Source: CAZPZZ01 sp964591245 (lineage in GTDB: Bacteria; Acidobacteriota; Vicinamibacteria; Vicinamibacterales; UBA8438). From it: a stretch of 14,526 bases of DNA. Each line of letters begins with the position of its first letter. The first letter of the stretch is position 1. The notes beneath the pieces were generated by a model. That model saw only the letters and a program-made list of their open reading frames with translations. It was not told where the DNA came from and searched no databases. Location of the stretch: positions 1 through 14,526 of the forward strand of contig CAZPZZ010000107.1 in assembly GCA_964591245.1 (NCBI GenBank), written 5' to 3'. Position numbers and translations under genes: made by a program. Of this stretch, positions 1 through 6,007 are shown piece after piece.

Positions 1-1
1 T

Positions 2-712
2 GAGTCTGCGGCTCTCGCCGCGTGAGCTGGCGTTGTTGTTACCAGTGACTTTACCGCTCGACGGATGGCAGGGTTCGGCGTCCCTGTGACCCGCGTTCGC
101 GTAGCCCCGCCTGGGGCCGATCGAGTCTCTCTGGCGGTGGGGCCCGGATCTGGGGTTCCACCGGCCCTACTGTGTGTTGCCTCGGTCGTGCCTCGTAAGG
201 GGCAGGACGTACTCGTACGGGCTCTTGCGGCGATCCAGAACCTGCGATGGACCTGTAGCTGCGTGGGAAGCTACGATCGAGATCCGGCGTTCGCGCAGTC
301 GGTGGTCGAACTCATTCGTGCCTTCGGTCTCGAGTCACGGATTCAGTTGATGGGAGAGTGCGAACCAGAGCAACTTGACGCGTTCTATCACTCCGCGACT
401 GTCTTTGTGCTCCCCTCGCACTACGAAGGCTATGGGATGGTCCTGGTGGATGCTTTGGTGCGTGGTCTCCCGATCGTGAGTACGACTGGGGGCGCGATTC
501 CGTTTACCGTACCTTCGGGTGCCGGTGTGTTGGTGTCTCCCGGTGATGAGAGGGCGTTGGCGGGGGGGTTACGCTCGCTGCTTGAACCAGGGGCTGGCGA
601 GGCACGGCGAAAAGACCTGGCCGAGGCGGCACGACACCATGCTGTCGCCGTCCCGGAGTGGGACGAGGCGGCCCGAGTCTTCGGCGAGGCTGTTCTTGAG
701 TTGACGCCCTGA
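2..712 (+). CDS. Glycosyltransferase family 4, C-terminal part, interrupted by an in-frame TGA (partial, possible pseudogene)
   Basis: GT-B fold glycosyltransferase that would move a sugar from an NDP-sugar donor to an unknown acceptor in the cytoplasm. The 5' end lies outside the window. Homology-like sequence in frame runs from base 2: ESAALAA, then a stop at 23-25, then AGVVVTSDFTARRM, the usual linker before the C-terminal domain. The first ATG after the stop (65) would give a 215-residue protein lacking the whole acceptor domain, so I do not think it is the true start. C-terminal landmarks are the VVPRKGQD donor-phosphate loop, GECEPEQL, and EGYGMVLVDAL followed by TTGGAIP. In the E-x7-E motif the second Glu is Asp. 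The methyltransferase gene starts 8 bases after the stop codon, so the two are probably co-transcribed. The TGA could be a real nonsense mutation (CGA to TGA fits an expected Arg) or a sequencing error. General TGA recoding is unlikely, because neighbouring genes end with TGA. The family call is firm; the gene's integrity is not. Confidence 0.8.
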
Positions 713-720
713 AGAAACTG

Positions 721-1542
721 ATGGAGACCTTCGATGCACGCTGGCTCACCTTACGGGAGCCCGTTGACCACCGGTCTCGAGCGACCTCGGTACTCGAGCC
801 GCTGCGGCAGGCATGGCGTACATCTGGTTGGAGCCGAGTGGTTGATCTCGGAGCGGGAACGGGCTCGAACCTTCGATACTTGGCTCCACGACTTCCGGCG
901 GGGCAGCAATGGTCGCTTGTCGATCATGATCCTGACCACCTGCAACGGCTCCGGCGTCTGGAACGGCCTGATGGAGTCGAGCGACTTGAGGTGGTCTCGT
1001 GCGATCTCGCCTCGCCGGGGTCACGCTGGCCTGCAGCCGATGTGGTAACGGCCACGGCTCTTTTGGATCTGGTTTCGTTGGGGTGGTTGACGCGCTTGGT
1101 TGACCAATGCGCGACGGCGCGGCGGGGCGCGCTTTTCACGCTGTGCTTCGACGGGAGTATTCGGTGGGAGGAGTCAGAAGACAGCGAAGCCGATCCGGAG
1201 AACGATGCCATATGGGATGCGGTGAATCAGCACCAGCGGGGAGATAAGGGATTCGGGCCAGCCCTGGGGCCGGCCGCGGCTCCGGTCGCGGAGCGCTTGT
1301 TCACGGCAGCGGGTTTCGACACTGTGTTGGTTCGGAGTCCCTGGTGTCTTGGGGCTGGAGAGGCGCCTCTCATCGAGCGTCTGGTGGAGGGGTGGGCCGG
1401 CGCCGCGGTGGCGATGCGACCGGGGGCTGACTCCCGCGTGTCTGACTGGGTACACCGCCGGCAGGCGAGTGTGGCGCAGGGGACATGTGTCGTCACGGTC
1501 GGGCATTGGGATCTCCTCGCTCTTCCGGTGTCTAAGCCATGA
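721..1542 (+). CDS. Class I SAM-dependent methyltransferase
   Basis: 273-residue cytoplasmic methyltransferase that transfers a methyl group from S-adenosylmethionine to an unidentified substrate. The Rossmann motif I is clear at residues 40-50 (VVDLGAGTGSN). The acidic motif II follows (SLVDHDPDHL, about 65-74), then a motif-IV-like stretch (ADVVTATALLDLV). The N-terminus (WLTLREPVDHRSR) resembles a subgroup found beside glycosyltransferases and flippase-like proteins, from my recollection of the family. The gene starts 8 bases after the glycosyltransferase and its TGA overlaps the next ATG by 4 bases (ATGA at 1539-1542), so translation is probably coupled to the membrane protein. Only a weak purine stretch (GAAGAAA) precedes the ATG. 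It may decorate the product of the nearby GTP-derived pathway. Substrate and target atom cannot be read from the sequence. Confidence 0.85.
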   Translation: METFDARWLTLREPVDHRSRATSVLEPLRQAWRTSGWSRVVDLGAGTGSNLRYLAPRLPAGQQWSLVDHDPDHLQRLRRLERPDGVERLEVVSCDLASPGSRWPAADVVTATALLDLVSLGWLTRLVDQCATARRGALFTLCFDGSIRWEESEDSEADPENDAIWDAVNQHQRGDKGFGPALGPAAAPVAERLFTAAGFDTVLVRSPWCLGAGEAPLIERLVEGWAGAAVAMRPGADSRVSDWVHRRQASVAQGTCVVTVGHWDLLALPVSKP

Positions 1543-2504
1543 AGTGGCTTCCGGTGGCGGGACGCCTTCTATTCAGCGTTGGGCTGCTCGCGGGGCTTGC
1601 CTGGCGGTTTGATGCAGGGATGCTGGGGACGAGACTCGCCACCATGCGGCCGAGTTTGGTCTTGCTGGCGTTGTGCCTCTCGGTGGTACAGATCGCCGTG
1701 TTGGCCTGGCGTTGGTCGTTCACGGCGAGGCGTCTGGGCGTGGAACTCCCGTTTCGCGCCGCGTGGCGCGAATACTATTTATCGATTTTTCTTAATCAGG
1801 TTCTCCCGGGTGGAGTCCTTGGTGACGTCACCCGCGCGTGGCGACAGGCACGGTCACAGCTTCGCGTGCGGGAGCAGGGTGGGCCTGCTGTACGAGCTGT
1901 GGTCTTCGAGCGGGTATCTGCGCAGGCGGTGATGACCACGGTCGCAGTGGTCTCATTGCTGGCCCTCCCTGTGACGGTGGGGCCGGCACCGGGGGTGATG
2001 GTTGGCGCTGGCGTGTTGGCTCTCGCTATCGTTGTATCAATCGTGGTTTGGACTCGGCGGGAGTCGTCGCGTGGCTCGTTGTTCGGCCGTGTGCTGACGG
2101 AGATGGGTGAGGCGCATTTCAGCCCTGCCGCGTTTGCGATTCAGTTCGGGAGTGCCATCCTGGTTGTCAGCAGCTATCTCGTCACCTACGTCGTGGCGGC
2201 CCGGGCTGTGGGCGTAGAGACGCCTTTGTTGGTGCTCCTTCCGCTCATTGCACCGGTCCTGATGTCGATGTTGATCCCGATTACCGTGGCCGGATGGGGG
2301 CTCCGTGAGGGGACAGCAGCAGTTCTCTGGGGGGCTGTCGGGCTGACTGTCGCTGACGGCGTCGTCGTTTCGATGGCATATGGGCTGCTGGGGCTCCTCT
2401 CGAGCTTGCCCGGCGCAGTGGTACTCGTGTTCGGGGCTCGAAGGAGCCCAGCGGCTGACCTCAGCGCAGATCCAGATCGAAAAGGACATCGTGGCCCAGC
2501 CTGA
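1539..2504 (+). CDS. Flippase-like integral membrane protein (UPF0104 / LPG synthase transmembrane domain family)
   Basis: 321-residue polytopic inner-membrane protein with about seven hydrophobic segments, roughly at residues 6-24, 38-60, 128-148, 150-172, 200-224, 228-252 and 260-298. The family signature YYLSIFLNQVLPGGVLGD followed by TRAWR sits at about residues 83-106, and a VVFERVS motif at about 122-128 agrees with it. The family includes the membrane domain of lysylphosphatidylglycerol synthase (MprF) and AglD-type proteins. Members act in lipid or lipid-linked glycan transfer and flipping. There is no C-terminal aminoacyl-transfer domain, so this is not a full MprF. The start overlaps the methyltransferase stop (ATGA). 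The 3' end overlaps the convergent reductase gene by 44 bases. It is inferred to transport or anchor a glycosylated product of the neighbouring enzymes. Confidence 0.85.
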   Translation: MKWLPVAGRLLFSVGLLAGLAWRFDAGMLGTRLATMRPSLVLLALCLSVVQIAVLAWRWSFTARRLGVELPFRAAWREYYLSIFLNQVLPGGVLGDVTRAWRQARSQLRVREQGGPAVRAVVFERVSAQAVMTTVAVVSLLALPVTVGPAPGVMVGAGVLALAIVVSIVVWTRRESSRGSLFGRVLTEMGEAHFSPAAFAIQFGSAILVVSSYLVTYVVAARAVGVETPLLVLLPLIAPVLMSMLIPITVAGWGLREGTAAVLWGAVGLTVADGVVVSMAYGLLGLLSSLPGAVVLVFGARRSPAADLSADPDRKGHRGPA

Positions 2505-3306
2505 ATAGCCGGTAGGGAGGGCGCAGTGCCTGACCCAGCGTTGCAATTGGCGGCAGGGCCAGGGCTGGTCGACCGGACCCGATCAACAGTGGAGCGATAG
2601 TGACGTGGAGCCGGTTGAGGCAACGAGCCTGGAGGAATCGGGAAACCGTAACGCCTCCGCCTTCCACAAGGAGACGACGGAGCCCCTGGTCCCTGAGTGC
2701 CGCGATGAGTACATCGGGTGCAAAGCCCTTTTCTCCGTCGTGTGGTAGCCATAAATCCTCGCCGTCCATCGTTGGTGGCTCGGCGGGATTCGGGTTTCGT
2801 CGTACGGTCAACGTGCGGGCTATGCCGTCATGGAAGATTGTCCGGTCTCTGGAGACGCGGCCATTCGGATCAAGTACAACGCGCACAGGACTGGGACCGT
2901 CGACGTGACGGACAGTGAGTTGCGGGTCATCAGATTCGACCGTTCCCGCTCCGACAACGACCGCGTCGACGATAGCGCGCAGTCGATGCAGCCTGATCCT
3001 GTCCTCTGGTCCAGTGACGTAGTGGGAGTGGCCGCTTTCAGTTGCGATGCGCCCGTCGACGCTCTGGCCGATCTGGCCGATTATGAGGTCCGATGAGAGC
3101 TGAAGTGGCAAATACAGGTCGAGCAGGTCTTTCGCGGCATCGCTGACAGGGCCCGGTAGCGTCCAGTTTTCCCGTTCGTCGATTTGCAGCGGCGCGTGGC
3201 AGCTGGCATTATGAGGAGTCGTAGTTGTGACGAGTTCCCCAGGGGCTTGCGGGACGACGGCGCGCAGAAGTCGCCAGGCGGTAACTTCATCAACGGGAGA
3301 TGGCAC
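2461..3306 (-). CDS. RibD C-terminal-type reductase (dihydrofolate-reductase-like fold) without deaminase domain
   Basis: 281-residue NADPH-dependent reductase of the RibD C-terminal family. Such enzymes reduce the ribosyl chain of an aminopyrimidinone phosphate to a ribityl chain in riboflavin-type pathways. Landmarks are GQIGQSVDGRIA (77-88), TGPEDRIRLHRLR followed by AIVDAVVVGAGTV (98-123), DDPQLTVR (126-133), the VEGGG cofactor motif (214-218) and APLLIGSG (238-245). The zinc deaminase domain of bifunctional RibD is absent. In its place is a poorly characterised N-terminal stretch of about 70 residues. The GTG start is chosen because an excellent Shine-Dalgarno (GAGGAGG) lies 7 bases upstream. 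The gene is divergent from the GTP cyclohydrolase II gene across about 140 bases, and convergent with and overlapping the flippase gene. Without a deaminase it could reduce the cyclohydrolase product directly, as the archaeal and fungal enzymes do. The actual substrate is inferred. Confidence 0.88.
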   Translation of the reverse strand: MPSPVDEVTAWRLLRAVVPQAPGELVTTTTPHNASCHAPLQIDERENWTLPGPVSDAAKDLLDLYLPLQLSSDLIIGQIGQSVDGRIATESGHSHYVTGPEDRIRLHRLRAIVDAVVVGAGTVESDDPQLTVRHVDGPSPVRVVLDPNGRVSRDRTIFHDGIARTLTVRRNPNPAEPPTMDGEDLWLPHDGEKGFAPDVLIAALRDQGLRRLLVEGGGVTVSRFLQARCLNRLHVTIAPLLIGSGRPALALPPIATLGQALRPPYRLFRLGHDVLFDLDLR

Positions 3307-3414
3307 GTCTTATCCTCCTCGCCCTGCGACGGGAGCGTGTCCAGTCGCGCGTCGGCCACGTTGAAGCCCCGTTCAGAGAAAGTTGATTCACTCTGCGCCG
3401 GTTGGCCTTTCGAC

Positions 3415-3420
3415 AATAAT
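3415..3420 (+). promoter_or_regulatory. Possible -10 box for the GTP cyclohydrolase gene
   Basis: AATAAT matches five of six positions of the sigma-70 -10 consensus. It sits in the AT-richest part of the divergent spacer, 27 bases before the chosen ATG. No convincing -35 box lies at the usual distance, so this is a weak call. No FMN riboswitch consensus is visible in this leader. Confidence 0.25.
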
Positions 3421-3447
3421 CTAAAGAGTCGAAGCGCTCCGGAGCGG

Positions 3448-4596
3448 ATGCTGACGGTTGGTAGTATGCACGAAGCAGAACGCGCGTTGTTTGAATTGCG
3501 TCAGGGACGCCCATTGTTGGTTGCTGGGACCGGAATCGGTGCCGGCGATCCCGGGATGTTGTTGGCGACCGTTGAGAACCTCACCGCGGACACGATCGAA
3601 CTGTTCCGCCAATATGACGCCACAACGCTTCGCGTGGTAGTCACGCCTCATCGCGCGCGCGCGATGGGCCTCGCAAATGGGGAACCAGCGCGAGCCCTCA
3701 GCCTGAGGGTTCGGGGCGAGACTGCCCCAGAGCGAATCCGTCATCTGTGTAGCGCGGCGACCACGTATGCCGGCGAGGACCTCGGGGTCCGGCCTGCAAC
3801 GAGGCTGGAGGTTGGAGGGTTGGCGCTGGCCCGTCTCGGTCAGTTTCTCCCTGCGGTCGTCGGTGTTCAGGTGCGGCCCGAACAATGTGACACGCTGAAC
3901 GCGGTGCTGGCCACCGGATCGATTCTTTCGGTCACAACTGCGCAAATCGAGTCGATGGCCGAGAATGTTCGCGCGACCGTCACGTACGTGAGTGAGGGCC
4001 CGGTGCCGTTGGCGGATGCGGAGCATGCGCGGTTCATGGTGTTCCGGGAGGCGAACGGCTTACTCGAGCATGTGGCGGTTCTTATTGGGGATGCTGAGCG
4101 ATGGCCTGATCCGGTACCGGTCCGGCTGCATTCCGCCTGTTTGACGGGCGACCTCTTTGGGAGCTTGCGGTGCGATTGCGGTGAGCAACTCAGGGGAAGT
4201 CTCAGGGCGTTTGCATCGCAAGGTGGCGGGGTCCTCCTCTACCTCTCGCAAGAAGGTCGCATGATTGGTCTCGGGAACAAGCTGCGCGCCTATTCTCTTC
4301 AGCATGCAGGGCTAGACACCGTGGATGCGGATGAGATGCTGGGATTTGGAGCGGATGAGCGTGGCTATGATGCGGCCGTGGACATGCTCCGCTACTTAGG
4401 CGTCAAGCGGGTGCAGTTGCTAACGAACAATCCAGAGAAAGTGAATGCTGTCCGAGAAGCCGGGATTCAAGTCGTTGACCGGCAACCGCTGTTTGGCACC
4501 TTGAACCGTCACAATCTGCGTTACGTGAAAGCGAAGGCCGATCGGGCCGGTCATTGGCTTGACGAAATGCTGGCAGGTGGCGCGGTCGATAAATAG
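3448..4596 (+). CDS. ribA: GTP cyclohydrolase II with a degenerate DHBP-synthase-like N-terminal domain
   Basis: 382-residue two-domain protein. The C-terminal domain (about 195-375) is a GTP cyclohydrolase II. That enzyme opens the imidazole ring of GTP, releasing formate and pyrophosphate to give 2,5-diamino-6-ribosylamino-pyrimidinone 5'-phosphate. All three zinc cysteines are present: C231, C242 and C244 in HSACLTGD and LRCDCGEQL. So are QEGRMIGLGNKLRAY (268-282), the ADER arginine (R305) and LLTNNPEKV (324-332). The usual HSEC is HSAC. The N-terminal part (about 10-165) resembles RibB (ALFELRQGRPLLV), but the acidic cluster DDEDRENEGD is replaced by AGTGIGAGDPG, so DHBP synthase activity looks lost. 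ATG 3448 has GGAG only 3 bases away. ATG 3466 is an alternative giving 376 residues. The open frame continues upstream to 3184 but runs antisense over the reductase, and I reject that. The gene ends 25 bases from the convergent creatininase-family gene. The symbol names the domain and does not imply a housekeeping riboflavin role. Confidence 0.88.
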   Translation: MLTVGSMHEAERALFELRQGRPLLVAGTGIGAGDPGMLLATVENLTADTIELFRQYDATTLRVVVTPHRARAMGLANGEPARALSLRVRGETAPERIRHLCSAATTYAGEDLGVRPATRLEVGGLALARLGQFLPAVVGVQVRPEQCDTLNAVLATGSILSVTTAQIESMAENVRATVTYVSEGPVPLADAEHARFMVFREANGLLEHVAVLIGDAERWPDPVPVRLHSACLTGDLFGSLRCDCGEQLRGSLRAFASQGGGVLLYLSQEGRMIGLGNKLRAYSLQHAGLDTVDADEMLGFGADERGYDAAVDMLRYLGVKRVQLLTNNPEKVNAVREAGIQVVDRQPLFGTLNRHNLRYVKAKADRAGHWLDEMLAGGAVDK

Positions 4597-4621
4597 CGGT
4601 TTCCGCGGAATACCTTTCCTG

Positions 4622-5422
4622 TTATCTGAGGCGCTCGAGCGGAAAGGCCTGGGTGTCTTCGATGATCTCGGCCAACACGTGCCCGTAGTGCGCGATCAAG
4701 CGTGCTCCCATTTCGGCACTGGCCAAGCGAGTGTCTCCTGTTACACCGTCGATGTGGAGGTCTTCGGCAAGCCAGGCGAATGAGGCACCACCCTCTGGGC
4801 GGATTTGGCGAAGCGTGCCATCGAGCTCTTCCCCCAGTGAGCGGAATCTGTCTAGTGCATCGGTGTGTACCAAATCCGGTCGAAGGTGGAGCATCATGGC
4901 CGTCTCGACTGCACCGCCGTGAAGGCCGTGTTCCCATTCGGTGTCGGGGAGTACGACATCGGCGGGGCGGCTAAAGTTGAAGTGACTGGCCGTGACGACC
5001 AGCAGTTGATGGTCTGCGCGAAGCCGGAGGCTGGCGGTGTCCAGCACGGCCGTGTTGCCACCGTGGCTGTTGAAGAGTACTAGCCGCCTAATCCCTGTCG
5101 CGGCAACGCTGGCACCGAGTTGATACACCACGTCCGCCAGAAGTGCAGGCGGTAGGCTGAGTGTCCCGGCAAAGTTACGGTGCTCATGGCTCGTCCCTAC
5201 GGTTTGCATGGGGAGAGTCCAGGCGTGCAGGTCTGCAGGGAGACGCCGGAAGGCGTCGGCAAGGATGCCGCGCCCCACCTCGGCATCGGTAGCAAGCGGG
5301 AGGTGGGGGCCGTGTTGTTCAATGGCGGCTAGAGGGAGCACGATAACCGGGTCGCGCGACGCCAGCGACGAGGCCTCACGGGTTGTCAGCGTGTCCCACC
5401 GGCGGTCTGGGTCAGAGCTCAC
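4622..5422 (-). CDS. Creatininase-family metal-dependent amidohydrolase
   Basis: 266-residue metal-dependent amidase. The signature PLAAIEQHGPHLPLATD carries the metal ligands E35, H37 and D46. GTSHEH, FNSHGGN and HGLHGGAVETAMML follow in family order. The family includes creatininase, the mycofactocin peptidase MftE, and archaeal ArfB, which deformylates a formamidopyrimidine intermediate in riboflavin/F420 synthesis. Placement beside a GTP cyclohydrolase II and a RibD-type reductase makes an ArfB-like role on a pyrimidine intermediate attractive, but that is inference. I choose GTG at 5422 because GGAAGGAA lies about 6 bases upstream and the family core begins with WDTLTTREA just after it. 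An ATG at 5482 would add 20 residues but has no ribosome binding site. The gene is convergent with the cyclohydrolase gene (25-base gap) and divergent from the DoxX gene. Confidence 0.87.
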   Translation of the reverse strand: MSSDPDRRWDTLTTREASSLASRDPVIVLPLAAIEQHGPHLPLATDAEVGRGILADAFRRLPADLHAWTLPMQTVGTSHEHRNFAGTLSLPPALLADVVYQLGASVAATGIRRLVLFNSHGGNTAVLDTASLRLRADHQLLVVTASHFNFSRPADVVLPDTEWEHGLHGGAVETAMMLHLRPDLVHTDALDRFRSLGEELDGTLRQIRPEGGASFAWLAEDLHIDGVTGDTRLASAEMGARLIAHYGHVLAEIIEDTQAFPLERLR

Positions 5423-5466
5423 AAAGGTTCCTTCCGCAACGACGTGTGGTGTTGGTGACGCGTGGC

Positions 5467-5480
5467 GATCGTATCCGATC
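5467..5480. promoter_or_regulatory. Short dyad in the divergent spacer upstream of the creatininase-family gene
   Basis: GATCG-TATC-CGATC is a perfect 5-bp inverted repeat with a 4-base centre. It lies 45 bases upstream of the chosen GTG start, in the spacer shared with the DoxX gene. Its position suits an operator. A 5-bp arm can occur by chance, so confidence is low. Confidence 0.2.
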
Positions 5481-5562
5481 ATGCAGGTGGGCGTGCCGCG
5501 CAGGCAGGGACAGCCATAGCCTGGAAACGAAAGTCGCGTATTCTGCGGCAGCCACTCGCAGT

Positions 5563-5568
5563 TACAAT
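5563..5568 (+). promoter_or_regulatory. Possible -10 box giving a leaderless DoxX transcript
   Basis: TACAAT (5 of 6 to consensus) ends 7 bases before the DoxX ATG at 5576, and no Shine-Dalgarno precedes that ATG. This spacing would start transcription at or next to the start codon. No good -35 box is visible. Confidence 0.3.
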
Positions 5569-5575
5569 TCTCTGT

Positions 5576-6007
5576 ATGAATAGTGTCGGTGGGCTTCGCG
5601 TCCTGGCCGCGGTCATGGGGGTGTTCCTGCTTGCTATGGGTGAGAGTAAGCTCGGTTGGCTGGGTGACAGTAGCGCGCTCATTGCCGAGCTGCGCAATTG
5701 GTGGGGAAACGCACCAGCGCCGAGCAAGTGGTATATCGACACGATCGCGATGCCGGGAGCGCCGATCTTTTCCAGGCTCGTCCCCTTGGGTGAACTTGCT
5801 ACCGGTGCTGCCCTGATTGTTGGCTACCGTGTCAGGTGGGCGGCGGTGGTCGCGCTAGTCATGGTCGTGAATTTTCACTTCGCGATGGGCATCCTGTATC
5901 AGTTCACCTACTTGACCAACGGTTATGGATTGCCGGTGATCGGAGCACTCGCCGCGCTGGCGCTAGGGCCGCGACGTCTACCTCTGAGTATTCCGGGTAG
6001 TTACTAG
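5576..6007 (+). CDS. DoxX family membrane protein
   Basis: 143-residue inner-membrane protein with four hydrophobic segments, at about residues 4-22, 62-80, 84-104 and 112-132. The layout GLRVLAAVMGVFLLAMGESK near the N-terminus, then FSRLVPLGELATGAALIVGY, is typical of DoxX proteins. The family includes the small subunit of archaeal thiosulfate:quinone oxidoreductase and many bacterial proteins linked to redox and envelope functions. The family alone does not define a reaction. The frame is open further upstream, to an ATG at 5462, but those extra residues are polar, overlap the divergent gene's upstream region and do not fit the family. I therefore use the ATG at 5576, where the hydrophobic N-terminus begins. 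The next gene starts inside its stop codon (1-base overlap), so they are probably co-transcribed. Confidence 0.8.
   Translation: MNSVGGLRVLAAVMGVFLLAMGESKLGWLGDSSALIAELRNWWGNAPAPSKWYIDTIAMPGAPIFSRLVPLGELATGAALIVGYRVRWAAVVALVMVVNFHFAMGILYQFTYLTNGYGLPVIGALAALALGPRRLPLSIPGSY

Noticed and set aside
23..25. Selenocysteine or reassigned TGA in the glycosyltransferase
   Set aside because: Other intact genes here end in TGA. A Cys/Sec is not expected at this linker position, and no SECIS-like hairpin is evident in the following bases.
3184..3447. N-terminal extension of the cyclohydrolase frame by 88 codons
   Set aside because: It lies partly antisense over the well-supported reductase gene and its strong ribosome binding site, and its residues match nothing in the RibB/RibA family.
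5423..5482. ATG start of the creatininase-family gene at 5482
   Set aside because: No Shine-Dalgarno is present there, whereas the GTG at 5422 has GGAAGGAA and sits right before the conserved core. It is not excluded outright.
5462..5575. Upstream ATG for the DoxX gene
   Set aside because: The extra 38 residues are not membrane-like, and no ribosome site precedes that ATG.
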